Source: Amanita rubescens | Taxonomy: Eukaryota > Basidiomycota > Agaricomycetes > Agaricales > Amanitaceae | Assembly (NCBI GenBank): GCA_015039365.1 | Contig: WION01000141.1 | Location: forward strand, 62,001 to 126,000 | DNA length: 64,000 nucleotides | Reading direction: 5' to 3' | In this document: positions 13,090 through 22,659 of the stretch, piece after piece | Numbering within the stretch: position 1 is the stretch's first letter | Layout of the letters: each line of letters opens with the position of its first letter | Notes under the pieces: generated by a model | Databases searched by the model: none | Seen by the model: only the letters and a program-made list of their open reading frames with translations | What the model was told of the DNA's origin: nothing | Position numbers and translations under genes: made by a program

Positions 13090-13644
13090 ATGATACCCAT
13101 CGGATCGATACTGCGATCAATACTTCTGAGTATGACGTTGAATTCAGATTCGCCGGTCTCTTCTTTTTCCTTGGGCAAAAGAAAAAGGCGTTCCGCATTC
13201 CGAATCTTCGATCTTCGAGCCGAGCTAGGAAAAGGCGCTTGGACTGAGAAAAATGTGCCTAATCCAAGTTGGCATTTGGCAGCTGCACTGTGTAGACTAG
13301 AGCACTTGATTGGCTTTTCTCGTTAGCACTGACGGTTCCATATGATGCGTCGATGGCGGCGTAACGAGAAAATTTCCTTTCTGTCATTTTCTAGGAGAGA
13401 TGTCAGCAAAGAAATGCGGTGAATAAAGGCATACGAGATGCTTTACGGATGAAAAGATCCTAACAAACGCCACGGTATTTTCTAGTTCCTGAGCCGTCGG
13501 TTGGAACTTGGCATACCTTCGTACATTAATTGATTCGGTGATTTGTGGCTTATGTTCAAGGAGAAGCTGAAGTTCTAGATCTGAAGGAGTCCAATGACTT
13601 GGGAGCATGTTGAATTGAATCAATTGATACTCCGATGAGCGCAA
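13090..13644 (-). pseudogene. Fragment of an unrecognised protein-coding gene
   Basis: On the minus strand an open stretch (13644 down to about 13450) encodes WTPSDLELQLLLEHKPQITE and INVRRYAKFQPTAQELENTV, which looks like real protein. A plausible intron ending in TAG at about 13394 leads to KMTERKFSRYAAID and SSALVYTVQLPNAN, followed by an in-frame stop. No start region is visible because the methyltransferase gene begins divergently at 13691. It may be a decayed gene sharing the promoter of the methyltransferase, and parts of it may be repeated in the downstream duplication. Family not recognised. Confidence 0.35.
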
Positions 13645-13690
13645 GAGCCGAACGAATCAGACACTGACGAATACTACGCTCGTCGAATCC

Positions 13691-14559
13691 ATGTACGGCA
13701 ACTATCATGGATACTATTCCAAACGACCGGTAGCCAACGACCCCAGGCTAGCTATTCTACCAAAGAACTTATTTGCGGGCGCGACCGTGCTAGACATTGG
13801 TTGCAACGAAGGGTGGGTGACCTGCGAGATAGGTGCGTCTTTACTACCTCCACCACTGGATGAATGCTGATTGTGTAGCGCAGCGCCTAGGTGCACATAA
13901 AGTAGTTGGCGTAGATATTGACGAGAGCCTAACAAGCGGTGCTTGGCGCAGGCGGCGGGCTGTTTGGTCACTACAAGGTCCCGCGGGCGAACCCGACTAC
14001 TTTCCAGCATCGTGCGAGCATGAATTCGGGTCGCTGCCTGTTCCACCTGGTGAAAACAGAGGAAAATATGTGTTCCCGCACAATGTCACTTTCAGAACGG
14101 GAGATTGGGTCGAGGAAGAGATTGTAGAGGACAAAGGCGGTTACGATGTGGTCATTGCGTAAGCACAGTCTTTAGAAGGGTATATCTGGCCTGATCCTTT
14201 GCAGGTTCTCGTTATCAAAATGGGTACATCTCAATGAAGGGGATGCTGGCATCGAGCGACTATTTAAACGGGTATATTCGGTCCTGAAGCCTGGTGGAAC
14301 GTTCGTTCTAGAACCTCAGCCTTGGGAGACATACGCCAAAGCAAGGCGACAGCACAACCTTCTCTGGCAGACTGTCAAGCCGCTCCACCTGCGTCCAGAT
14401 GATTTTCCTGGGATGCTTCAGTCTATCGGATTTGGGCGTCCGCAACGTTTGGGTGTTGTTGGTGATAGAGGTGAATTCCTATATCCACTGAGCGCTCACC
14501 GCTGTTTACTGACCTATCCAGGTTTCTGCAGACCTGTAGACACGTACCGGAAGTTGTAA
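13691..14559 (+). CDS. Bin3/MePCE-type RNA 5'-methylphosphate capping methyltransferase
   Basis: This is a SAM-dependent methyltransferase of the Bin3 family (BCDIN3D/MePCE), whose members methylate the 5' gamma- or mono-phosphate of small RNAs. The protein starts MYGNYHGYYSKRPVANDPRL and has the SAM-binding motif I VLDIGCNEGWVT followed by KVVGVDIDE. The Bin3 signatures are DVVIAFSLSKWVHLNEGD (catalytic region), IERLFKRVYSVLKPGGTFVL and EPQPWETYAKARR. It ends near DTYRKL with a stop at 14557-14559. Four exons are joined by three introns of about 45-55 bp (near 13832-13878, 14160-14204 and 14471-14520) that all preserve frame. The FSLSKW/HLNEGD motif separates it from ordinary methyltransferases. 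The length of about 240 residues is that of a minimal catalytic domain. Its specific RNA target cannot be told from sequence. Confidence 0.9.
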
Positions 14560-14599
14560 AATCAGACATCCTAGTTATAAATCAGACATCCTAGTTATA
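14560..14599. repeat. Two perfect 20-bp direct repeats just after the methyltransferase stop
   Basis: The unit aatcagacatcctagttata occurs twice head to tail immediately after the stop codon. It lies between the intact gene and its decayed tandem copy. Confidence 0.9.
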
Positions 14600-15474
14600 G
14601 TTGCTGTTGCATCCGACTCTTAATGCTCAGCATCATGCCGTACCGTGCGTTTTGTGCTTATTTTACAATTTTCATATACGTAATAACGTGCGTGCCGAAT
14701 ATCCATAAAACTTGAATCAGAGACGAGGGTAGAGCAACTTTGAAAAGTATTATTACTGCCAACTGCACAGTCCGCATTTGGCATTATGTTCTACGATGGA
14801 GCTAAAACTGGTCATAGCACAGCCTGCCCCACGTCAAACGCAAAGTACTAACTTGTTTTGTATAACGCAGCTAATTGACAGTGCTAGTCGCCGGGATCTA
14901 CGAGGATCTACGATATTGAGCATTCTATGTCGGAGGCAATAATACGTCAGGTTTGGGAAGTCATGGGAGGTCATGGGACGGCATTGAAAAAGTGATATTT
15001 CGTCTCAAGCGAATAACTTAGTGCGTGAATTGAGAAAATATTTTGCTTACCCATTCACGGTATTCGTACTACTTGGAGCCACCATACCATGGAGGGGATC
15101 TCCTTCACATCTGCATACACCGATGTGACAGAGGGTTGCCTCTTAAAGGAAACCAAGGTGAAATGGCTGCTGGCATATCTTTCATCCGGAAACCTTTTAT
15201 CCTGGAGTTGAAATAGGAGATGAAAGCGACTAAACTATAAATGCGGAGAACATATATACAAGTATGGTTTCCCCCCAGCTGTCCAAGGGGATTAGCGACC
15301 ACATGTAAGATGGCTTAGCACTTTGATGAGCCGCCGCCACAAATCCAAGTTCGTCAGCTTCAACTATTTTAAAAAACCGTCAGTGAAGGTGTGATGAGTA
15401 GTTTTTTCTGTCATTTTCAGAGGATAGATTAAGGTAATGCAGCGAGTCGTCGCATCTGTATATTCCGTGGTTTG

Positions 15475-15775
15475 TAGGCATGGGTTCTGAAGATCTGAAG
15501 GATGAAGGTGAATTACATAACACTCCCGTAGGTCCCTACTCCCATTGGCGTCACTGCGTGCCGATGCCGCGCGACCTCAGACTGGCTCTTCTACCAAAGA
15601 ACCTATTTGAGGCAAAACAGTGTTGGGCCGAGGAGGAGATTGCCTGGCCATTCGCAATTTCTCGTTATCAATGCAAAGGTCGCAGGCATTGTCGAGCGGC
15701 TACTATTTTAACAGCACGGGAGCCCGGTGGAACGTTCGTTCTGGAGGCCACGGCCTTTGGGTGTCGTTGCTGATG
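15475..15775 (+). pseudogene. Decayed copy of the Bin3-type methyltransferase
   Basis: The copy retains DLRLALLPKNLF (intact gene: DPRLAILPKNLF), then an EEEIA segment, an ISRYQ stretch corresponding to FSLSKW, a segment where CGAGCGGCTACTATTT matches the IERLF codons, and PGGTFVLE. The SAM motif I, the 60-80 residues after it and the whole C-terminus are missing. Introns are lost or scrambled, so it cannot make an active enzyme. It lies about 0.9 kb downstream of the intact gene in the same orientation. Confidence 0.75.
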
Positions 15776-15929
15776 GTGGTGAGCACCGCAGATTTCAACA
15801 GCCTGTCAAGTTGATCAAAAACAATATTTTCATTAATTTACTGTACATTTCCATAGACATAAGACCTTATCCTGATCTTGGGAGTACCCTCTTCCACCAC
15901 CTTTTCTTATCACCAAACCAACCAATCAA

Positions 15930-16765
15930 CTACTTCCCCATACCACCAGCCCACCCACTCACAAGTATAAAGTCCTTATACATCAACGACATCTCCCTAT
16001 ACTTCCCCGCAAAAAACACCGCCAGACCCGCCACCGACACTGCACAAAACACCCCGGGATAAATATAACTATCAAACAACAAAAAGCTCGTCTCGAACAT
16101 CGCCAGAACGAAGATGATCGTTCCGTCTAGATCGGGGTGTTCGCACGTCGCGAGGATATTGGAGAAATAGCCTTCGGGGCGGGGGTCTTTCTTGAAGTGT
16201 GGATCGGAGCAGAGGAGGGCGGCCTGCGTGGAAGCCAATAGCGGTGATAGAGAGGAGGAGGCTGACGTTGAAGGGTATACCGCGGCCTATGTATCGTTTG
16301 TTGATGCTGGTGACTATGGAGTTGACGAGGGCGTAGAGGTGACAATAAGGGTGCACGCGAATGTGGACTATGTGGATAGGCAAGGATAAGGATGGGGAGG
16401 AGGGAAAAGGAGAAGGGAGGCTTACGAGGGTGACTTTCATGTTGAAACGTTTGATGAGGGATTCGTACTGTTTAACCAGCAAGCGATGGTTTTCGTCGGC
16501 CAAGCCTTTTTCGACTGCAGTGGAGAAATGTGACGCGAGGTCTGGATACAGGATGGGGAAACGGATGGAGGGATTTACGGTCTCTGTCGTCTGGTGGTAT
16601 CGCCGTTTGCATATTACCAGGCTTTGCAACGTGTGTAGAGGCGCCATCGCCGGTGGAGGAATGGGATCTAGAATCCTCATATCCAAGTGTGGGCACCAGC
16701 GTATCGGTAATCGTCGTTGGCATTGGAAGGGGGGCAGGTGTGGGATTGGATGGTCGGTTTGACAT
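15930..16765 (-). pseudogene. STF-type four-helix membrane protein, copy A (frameshifted)
   Basis: This is a member of an unrecognised membrane-protein family repeated in this window. It starts MSNRPSNPTPAPLPMP at 16765. A disordered head ends in PPDDRD, an intron follows, and the conserved helix carries LVKQYESLIKRFNMKVTL. After the family-specific intron, STFACTLIVT is followed by a frameshift before YALVNSIVTSINKRYIG. A second lesion, a small deletion after GFHAG, removes the SAIIAGR part before AALLCSDPHF. The remainder (CEHPDLDGTIIFVLAMFETS, GKYREMSLMYKDF) is open to the stop at 15930. Relative to copies B and C it is a broken gene. Confidence is high for the homology and good for the lesions. 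Confidence 0.75.
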
Positions 16766-17466
16766 GGAGATAGTCGTCTGTTAGGTTGGGTCGTCCGTTG
16801 GGCCATTAGTTTTATAGATGCGTGGCTTCACGGACGCAATACACGGGGCCAAAGGCTTTCTGGAAGACATGGATTGGCTGTGCTTTTGCACTGGCGAACT
16901 GAGGTGTCTGTGTTAATCTTGCCTTGTTTTTGGAGGGAGAGTTGTCCGGGACTCGTGAGCAGGTAGACCGATACAGCATTTGGACGATGGCGAATTCGCG
17001 ACCGTGCACGTTGCCTGGCAGACGCCCATGAAGTGCAACAGGCAATCCACATGAATTAAATGAAACATGCGCGATAACGGTGGAAATGGATGGCCGTCTA
17101 TGAGGACCTGCGGGAGGCATGTTCACCGTGGTAGTGTAAGCGCTGAGGCTCGTTGTGGCTGTGTGCCACTAGTACATGCGTCTTCCACACAGCGCGGTAG
17201 GGCATGCTTCCAACATTTGCATTGCAATTCGCGGGAGAAACTGTGCTCCGTCTAAGAATGTCCGGAGATGTGCGAGCTGAGGCAGTGGGCGGTCACTCGC
17301 AAAACGTGGGAAACATTTAGCGATAAGATAAGATGAATAAGGCTCACTTCGAATCCCCCCTCTGCTTAGAACATATTGACGAAAATGTCATTGGTAGTAT
17401 AGGTTCATACTGTGTAGGTTTAAACAGTTTTATGTAAAGAAATCAGGCGCAAGGTTCGTGTCGGCC

Positions 17467-18355
17467 TTAAGAGTGTGCCCTCCACCGCCACTTCTTGTTA
17501 TCAAGAAACCAATCAGCGAACCTCCACCACCATCTGTTCTCATTACGAAGCCAATCAACAAACCATGTGAAATCCTTCCAAACAACCGATATCTGCCTAT
17601 ACTTCCCCACAATGATCCCCACAAGGATCAGCACCGACACCCCACAAAACACCCCGGGATAAACATAACTATTAAACATCAAAAAACTCGTCTCAAACAC
17701 TGCCAGAACGAAGAAGATCGTTCCGTCTAAATCGAGGTGTTCGCACGTGGTGACGATGTTGTTAAAGTAGTGTTCGTCACGGTGGGTTTGGGATTTTAGG
17801 TCTGGTTCGGAGCAGACGACGGCCGCGCGGCCGGCAACGATGGCGCTGCCTGCGTGGAGGGCGATGGAGATGAAGGAGAGGAGGAGACCGATGTTAAAAG
17901 CTATGCCACCGACGAGGTCCTTGTTGACGTTGGTGACTAAGGCGTTGATGAGGTTGCAATAGGTGACGATGAGGGCGCATGCGAATGTGGACTGTGCGGA
18001 TACCGGGTGGGTAGTACCAGAAGAGACGGGATTAACAAAGGAGACTTACGAGAGTGACTTGCATGGTGAAACGCCTGACGAGGGATTCGTAATACTCTTT
18101 GTTCAACCCAGTCGGGCCCTTTTCGACTGTAGTGAGGAGATAAGAATGGGATATGGGAGAAAATATATGGAAGGGCTGACGGTCTACTTCGTCGCGTGAT
18201 GTCTCCTTGGGCTCCGTTTGCGCGTCTGTGAGCTTTAGAACATGTGTAGATGCAGATGCTGAGGGGCGTGTGGCAGTAGTAGTAGATAAATGGTGCGAAT
18301 CGTTATTTTGAGAATTCGAATGTGCATCGGAATGTATGGGAAGAGGGTTTGACAT
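17467..18355 (-). CDS. STF-type four-helix membrane protein, copy B
   Basis: It starts MSNPLPIHSDAHSNSQNNDS at 18355 with a Ser/Thr/Asn-rich head. Intron 1, which has an altered GTCAGC donor, precedes EKGPTGLNKEYYESLVRRF. Intron 2 lies exactly between MQVTL and STFACALIV, the same place as in all relatives. Four hydrophobic segments follow: the STFACALIVTYCNLINALV region, FNIGLLLSFISIALHAGSAI, GTIFFVLAVFETSFLMFNSY and GVFCGVSVLILVGIIVGKYR. Conserved motifs are AGRAAVVCSEPDL, TCEHLDLDGT and GKYRQISVVWKDF; the C-terminus is Trp/Arg-rich. I traced the large last exon codon by codon and found no stop. A small polytopic membrane protein is predicted; function unknown. Confidence 0.8.
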
Positions 18356-19747
18356 CGAGTCGTGTATTAAGCATTCAAGTTTAGTCTTATATCCAGACGT
18401 AACACGTGGCCAAAACATTTCTGGAAAAGAATATAATCGGCTGTACTAGCATTGGCGATATGAATGTCCTTTTTGGGATGAAGCGTCGTCCAGGAGTGGG
18501 TAGGCAATTTGAACCACGGCGAATGCACGACTGCATTTTGTAATATCACATTCAAGGTTTTCTGGAAAAGACACATAGATTAGCTGTGCTTCAACATCGG
18601 CAAAGTGACTATCAACGTTAACCTTGTCTTGTTCCGGGAAGAGATATAGATACGCTGATACTACGGCCATCAGGATTCAGCACGGAGTTATCGACCAGCG
18701 ATCTGCAGAAGCCTCTTTCGGACGTGTTTCGCGACCTCTTTCAACCCCATAGCCGTGTCGAGTCGTGGTGTAAGCACTGAGGCTGGCTGCGGCTGTGTGT
18801 GATTGCATGCCTCTTCCACGTGCGTTAAAGTTGTCGGAGACGCGTGCTAGTAATGTCAGCTCTTAGCAGTGCAATATGTCGGTGAGATCGTGCTCCGTTA
18901 AAACAGTCGAGAAGTTGATATTTGTTGTACCCAGCGTGGCCAGTCTTTACTCACTAGACGGGGGTTAGTATGACTTTATTTGTCTATGTTACAGCTGTTT
19001 GCAGAACGATAGGCAAAAATGATATACACAGCGGAGGTTAAATTTTAGCATGGCTGACCCTGGCTGACCCACGGCCGTGCGGCACATTTAGTGCTGAGTT
19101 GTTGTTCCACCAATGAGAAAAGCGTTTAGCATCACATTATGATTATCTAAGCTTTTGATAACCGACGAAGTATGTATTTTTTTCGAAGGGGTCTATCGTA
19201 CCTTATTTGGTGTTATCTGGCCGTTCGGACCGCTGGCTCTAGCCTCCCCTCAATAAACCTTGCCTGTAGTTCACGGCCATTCCCATACGCTGAACGGATT
19301 GACGTTTGTCTGCTCTGTTCCTCAATGCTCGATTTTGATCCTTTCATCATACTCTCTCGCGGATGAAATGCAACTTCGGAACTTGGAAGTTCTCGGATAG
19401 GGCTATCGTACCCCGGTTATCTTCTTGCATTGGAGTTGGGAGCATCTGAGGGAGGTTTAGGTCGTTTTTTAATTTTGCTCAATTCGTGCAACATACAAAA
19501 CCTGCATGGTAGTTCACTGCAAGTTACATGTTATCATGGTCATGCTTTTCTGCAGCTTAGTGCTTTCCTGATATGGTTGAGCATTTGAGTAAATTTCTAC
19601 ATTTATTGCTGAAGTAGATTCAAACAAGTCATTTAACATGTGCACTTCTATATGTCAAACATATGTATCTTGATATTAAGCAAAGCGACAGTCCCCTAAC
19701 CTTAAGAGAGTGTGTGCCCTCCACCGCCACTTCCTGTTATCACGAAA

Positions 19748-20855
19748 CTAATCAGCGAACTTCCTCCACCACCTCTTCTGAGAACAAAACCACTGAACAA
19801 ACCATCTGAAATCCTTCCAAACAACCGATATCTTCCTATACTTCCCCACAATGATCCCCACAAGAATCAGCACCGACACCCCACAAAACACCCCGGGATA
19901 AATATAACTATTAAACATCAAAAAGCTCGTCTCGAACACTGCCGCAAAGAAGACGATCGTTCCGTCTAGATCGAGGTGTTCGCACGTGGTGAAGACGTTG
20001 TCAAAGTAGTCTTCTGAGCGGTGGGCTTGGGACTTTAGGTCTGGTTCGGAGCAGACGACGGCCGCGCGGCCGGCGATGATGGCGCTGCCTGCGTGGAGGG
20101 CGATGGAGATGAAGGAGAGGAGGAGGCCGATGTTAAAAACTATGCCACCGATGAGGTCCTTGTTGACGTTGGTGACTAAGGCGTTGATGAGGTTGCAATA
20201 GGTGACGATGAGGGCGCATGCGAATGTGGACTGTGCGGATACCGGGTGGGTGGTATCAGGAGGAGACGGGAAAGGCGAAGGAGACTTACGAGAGTGACTT
20301 GCATGGTGAAACGCCTGACGAGGGATTCGTAATACTCTTTGTTTAATCCAGTCGGGCCCTTTTCGACTGCAGTGAGGAGATAAGAGTGGGATATGGGATG
20401 AGAAAATAGTGGAAGGGCTCACGGTCTACTACGACCCATGTAGATGCAGATGACGAGGGGTATGTGGCGGAGGAAGGGTGCGAATCGTTATTTTGAGAAC
20501 CTAGATATGCATGGGAAGTCATCAATGACATTGGAGGAGGGTTTGACATGGAGGTAGTCGTCTGTTGAATTGGACCTGCAGTGAGGAGATACGAGTGGGA
20601 TATGAGATAAAAAAACAGATATAAGAGCTTACGGTCTACTATGCCACCTGGTGTCTCCATGGATGCCGTTTTCATGCCTTCTGGAACATGTGCAGATGCA
20701 TCTGTAGCCGAGCGGTATGTGGTAGTAGTAGTAGAGGAATGGTGCGAATCGTTGTTTCGAGAACCCGGGTCTGCATCAGAAGGCATCCTTTGCATTGGAG
20801 GAGCAAAAATTGTCGGTCTTTGTCGGTTTGACATGGAGGTAGTTGAGTTGGACAT
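19748..20855 (-). CDS. STF-type four-helix membrane protein, copy C
   Basis: This is nearly identical to copy B over the membrane part: STFACALIVTYCNLINALV, SFISIALHAGSAIIAGRAA, CEHLDLDGTIVFFAAVFE and GKYRKISVVWKDF. It ends KRWWRKFAD at 19748. Its first exon has been partly duplicated. One copy starts MSNSTTSMSNRQRPTIF at 20855 and a second starts MSNPPPMSLMTSHAYLG near 20549; each is followed by an intron-like stretch (HSYLLT frame) with a GTAAGC or GTGAGC donor. The transcript could therefore start in either, or include both heads. The helix KEYYESLVRRFTMQVTL and the intron before STF are conserved. Apparently intact. Confidence 0.75.
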
Positions 20856-21003
20856 ATCAAGCCGTGCGAAGTTAGGCTTTTATCCAGACGTACATAGCGC
20901 ATGTGGCCGAAAATTTTCTGGACAAGGCTATAAACTAGCTGTGCTAGCACTGGCGATATGAATGTTAATCTTATTCTTTTTGGCAGGAAGTGTCGTCAGT
21001 AGA

Positions 21004-21101
21004 AAGGCCGATACAGCAATTTGAACCACGGCGTATGTACAAACGTCGCCGATACAAGTGTCGTCGGGAGTGAGAAGGCCGATACAGCAATTTGAACCAC
21101 G
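21004..21101. repeat. 27-bp direct repeat in the promoter of copy C
   Basis: The sequence beginning aaggccgatacagcaatttg occurs at 21004-21030 and again at 21075-21101, 71 bp apart, upstream of copy C. Copies A and B carry diverged single versions (gatacagcatttgg near 16971). Confidence 0.8.
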
Positions 21102-21918
21102 ACGAATGTACGACTGCATTTTTGTAATATCACATTCAAGGTTTTCTGAAAAAGACACATAGATTAGCTGTGCTTCAACATCGGCAAAGTAAGTATCAAA
21201 GTTAATCTTGTCTCGTTTTGGGAGGAGTATCGTCCGGGTACAGATACGCCGATACAGCCATCTACACGTTGTATGGGTGGCTGATATGAACTACAACCAG
21301 CGATCTTGTTTTTTTTCCTTCTCGGATATGCAGCAAGCAGCGATCGCCGTGAATTGAGAAACATGGGTGGTTATGATAGGCCGTCCTAGTGACGAGGCGG
21401 CGTAGCTTTTTCAATATTGTGGTATACGCCGTAAACGCTGAGGCTGGCTGCGGACTCGGGTGTGTGTGTGATTGCATGCCTCTTCCACGTGCGTTAAAGT
21501 TATCGGAGACGCGTGCTAGTAATGCCAGCTCTTAGCAGTGCAATGTGTCGGTGAGATCGTGCTCCGTTAAAAAAGTCGAGAAGTCTTGCCACAGTAGACG
21601 AGTAATATGAGCCGCGTGAAACATGTGCGAAAACGGTGGATGTATGCAGACGGGTGGCCGTCTACAGTTTGCCGGTTTGCGAGACGTCTGCATGACATTG
21701 ACGACGCACATTTGTGCATTTCTGCCAGAGTTTTGCTCCATTCCAAAGTCGAGGTGATCATTTTTGCTACTGATGACTAAGCAACATAGTCCCAATCGTA
21801 AAGAGTGTAGCGAATTAAAAACGAATCGAATCATAAGTGTACGACAATAAATCTAAGTCCGTGCGAGTGTATATATAAGATGCAAGTGTCTGAGTCCAAA
21901 ATCGTCATTTTTTTGGTA

Positions 21919-22629
21919 TCAACGGCGTCGTACGACTCCATATCGCAAGACACTGAATCCGGAAAGGACCATGACAATAAAAAGGGTAAGGATGCCCGTG
22001 AAAGCGGGATGTGAGGTATAGGAGGAGAGAGATCCGCTGCAGATGGCGCATTGCCAGCCTAAAGAGGCAAGGTGAGTAAGCACGCATGATCGAGGCGGGA
22101 AAAACTCACCGGAACCAAGGGGAGTGTAAGCCTGTGGAGTGTAGATGGCGAAACGAAGGTTATTGTTTGGGGCCAACTGTCCTGGAGATAGTTGGGCATT
22201 TGGACCACCTTTGCCCCATATCATGAGGGTGTATGTTCCTTGAACGAGTTGTGTGGCAGGGTTTGCCTGTTGGTAAGAGTAGAGGTCCCAGGTTACCGAA
22301 GTAGCAGAACCTGGAATGATACCATTTGTTGGGCCGACTGCGTATGTATTTCCGTTATCGCATACAGCAGAGACAGTGAGTGAAGTTGGGGTTACGAGGA
22401 CATCAGTGAAATTCCAAGCGATGGTGACTGTCTGGGAAGGAGCGAGTTTGAAGTAAGACGTGGCTGTTTGTGGTGGTTGAGTGATGACGATACTCCCTGC
22501 TGGTGCTGTGGCTGGAATTACGAGTTGAGATGTAGTCGCATTCGTTGAACCACTGATTGAACCGCTTGCGCTGGTCGTGCTCGACGCCGCATTTGTGGCA
22601 GGCGGGTTCGTGATGGCAGGCTGAGGCAT
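21919..22629 (-). CDS. DUF7137-type secreted or membrane-anchored protein
   Basis: The N-terminal part is a Ser/Thr/Ala-rich linker. The globular part has the DUF7137 pattern: ATSYFKLAPSQTVTIAWNFT, PTSLTVSAVCDNGNTYAVGP, SATSVTWDLYSYQQ, LVQGTYTLMIWGKGGP and NNLRFAIYTPQAYTPLGSG. A GTGAGT intron (about 22058-22109) joins LGS to GWQCAICSGSLSSYTSHPAF. A C-terminal transmembrane helix (GILTLFIVMVLSGFSVLRY) ends in a basic VVRRR, as in a single-pass protein with a cytoplasmic tail. No signal peptide is seen downstream of the first ATG (22629), so a further 5' exon with a secretion signal is likely missing. The divergent neighbour starts only 31 bp away. Confidence 0.7.
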   Translation of the reverse strand: MPQPAITNPPATNAASSTTSASGSISGSTNATTSQLVIPATAPAGSIVITQPPQTATSYFKLAPSQTVTIAWNFTDVLVTPTSLTVSAVCDNGNTYAVGPTNGIIPGSATSVTWDLYSYQQANPATQLVQGTYTLMIWGKGGPNAQLSPGQLAPNNNLRFAIYTPQAYTPLGSGEFFPPRSCVLTHLASLGWQCAICSGSLSSYTSHPAFTGILTLFIVMVLSGFSVLRYGVVRRR

Positions 22630-22659
22630 CTCTTGTGACGTCACGGTCACACCTCGGCT

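Larger units (their letters stand above)
12795..15780. repeat. Tandem segmental duplication: methyltransferase gene with its upstream region
   Basis: The segment beginning near 12795 (tgctaacttgatttgtacaa and onward) is echoed near 14847 (tactaacttgttttgtataa). Similar order is kept through the blocks near 12855/14930 (tctatgtcgg, aagtcatg, ttgaaaaa) and the tctgtcattttc block near 13380/15408. It continues into the coding part (RLAILPKNLF against RLALLPKNLF; PGGTFVLE in both). The downstream copy has many indels, so the duplication is old. Confidence 0.7.
17458..21590. repeat. Segmental duplication containing membrane-protein copies B and C
   Basis: Block 17458-18925 and block 19690-21590 match at high identity over coding and upstream sequence, including the right-hand end (gcatgcctcttccacgtgcg through gatcgtgctccgttaaaa, at 18803-18905 and 21472-21572). 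Copy A with its upstream (16812-17260) is a more diverged third unit. The C block is longer because of internal duplications of its first exon and promoter. Confidence 0.85.

Noticed and set aside
16812..17126. Minus-strand 104-codon frame upstream of copy A
   Set aside because: The same region in copies B and C is frameshifted and repeats as promoter DNA, so it is not coding.
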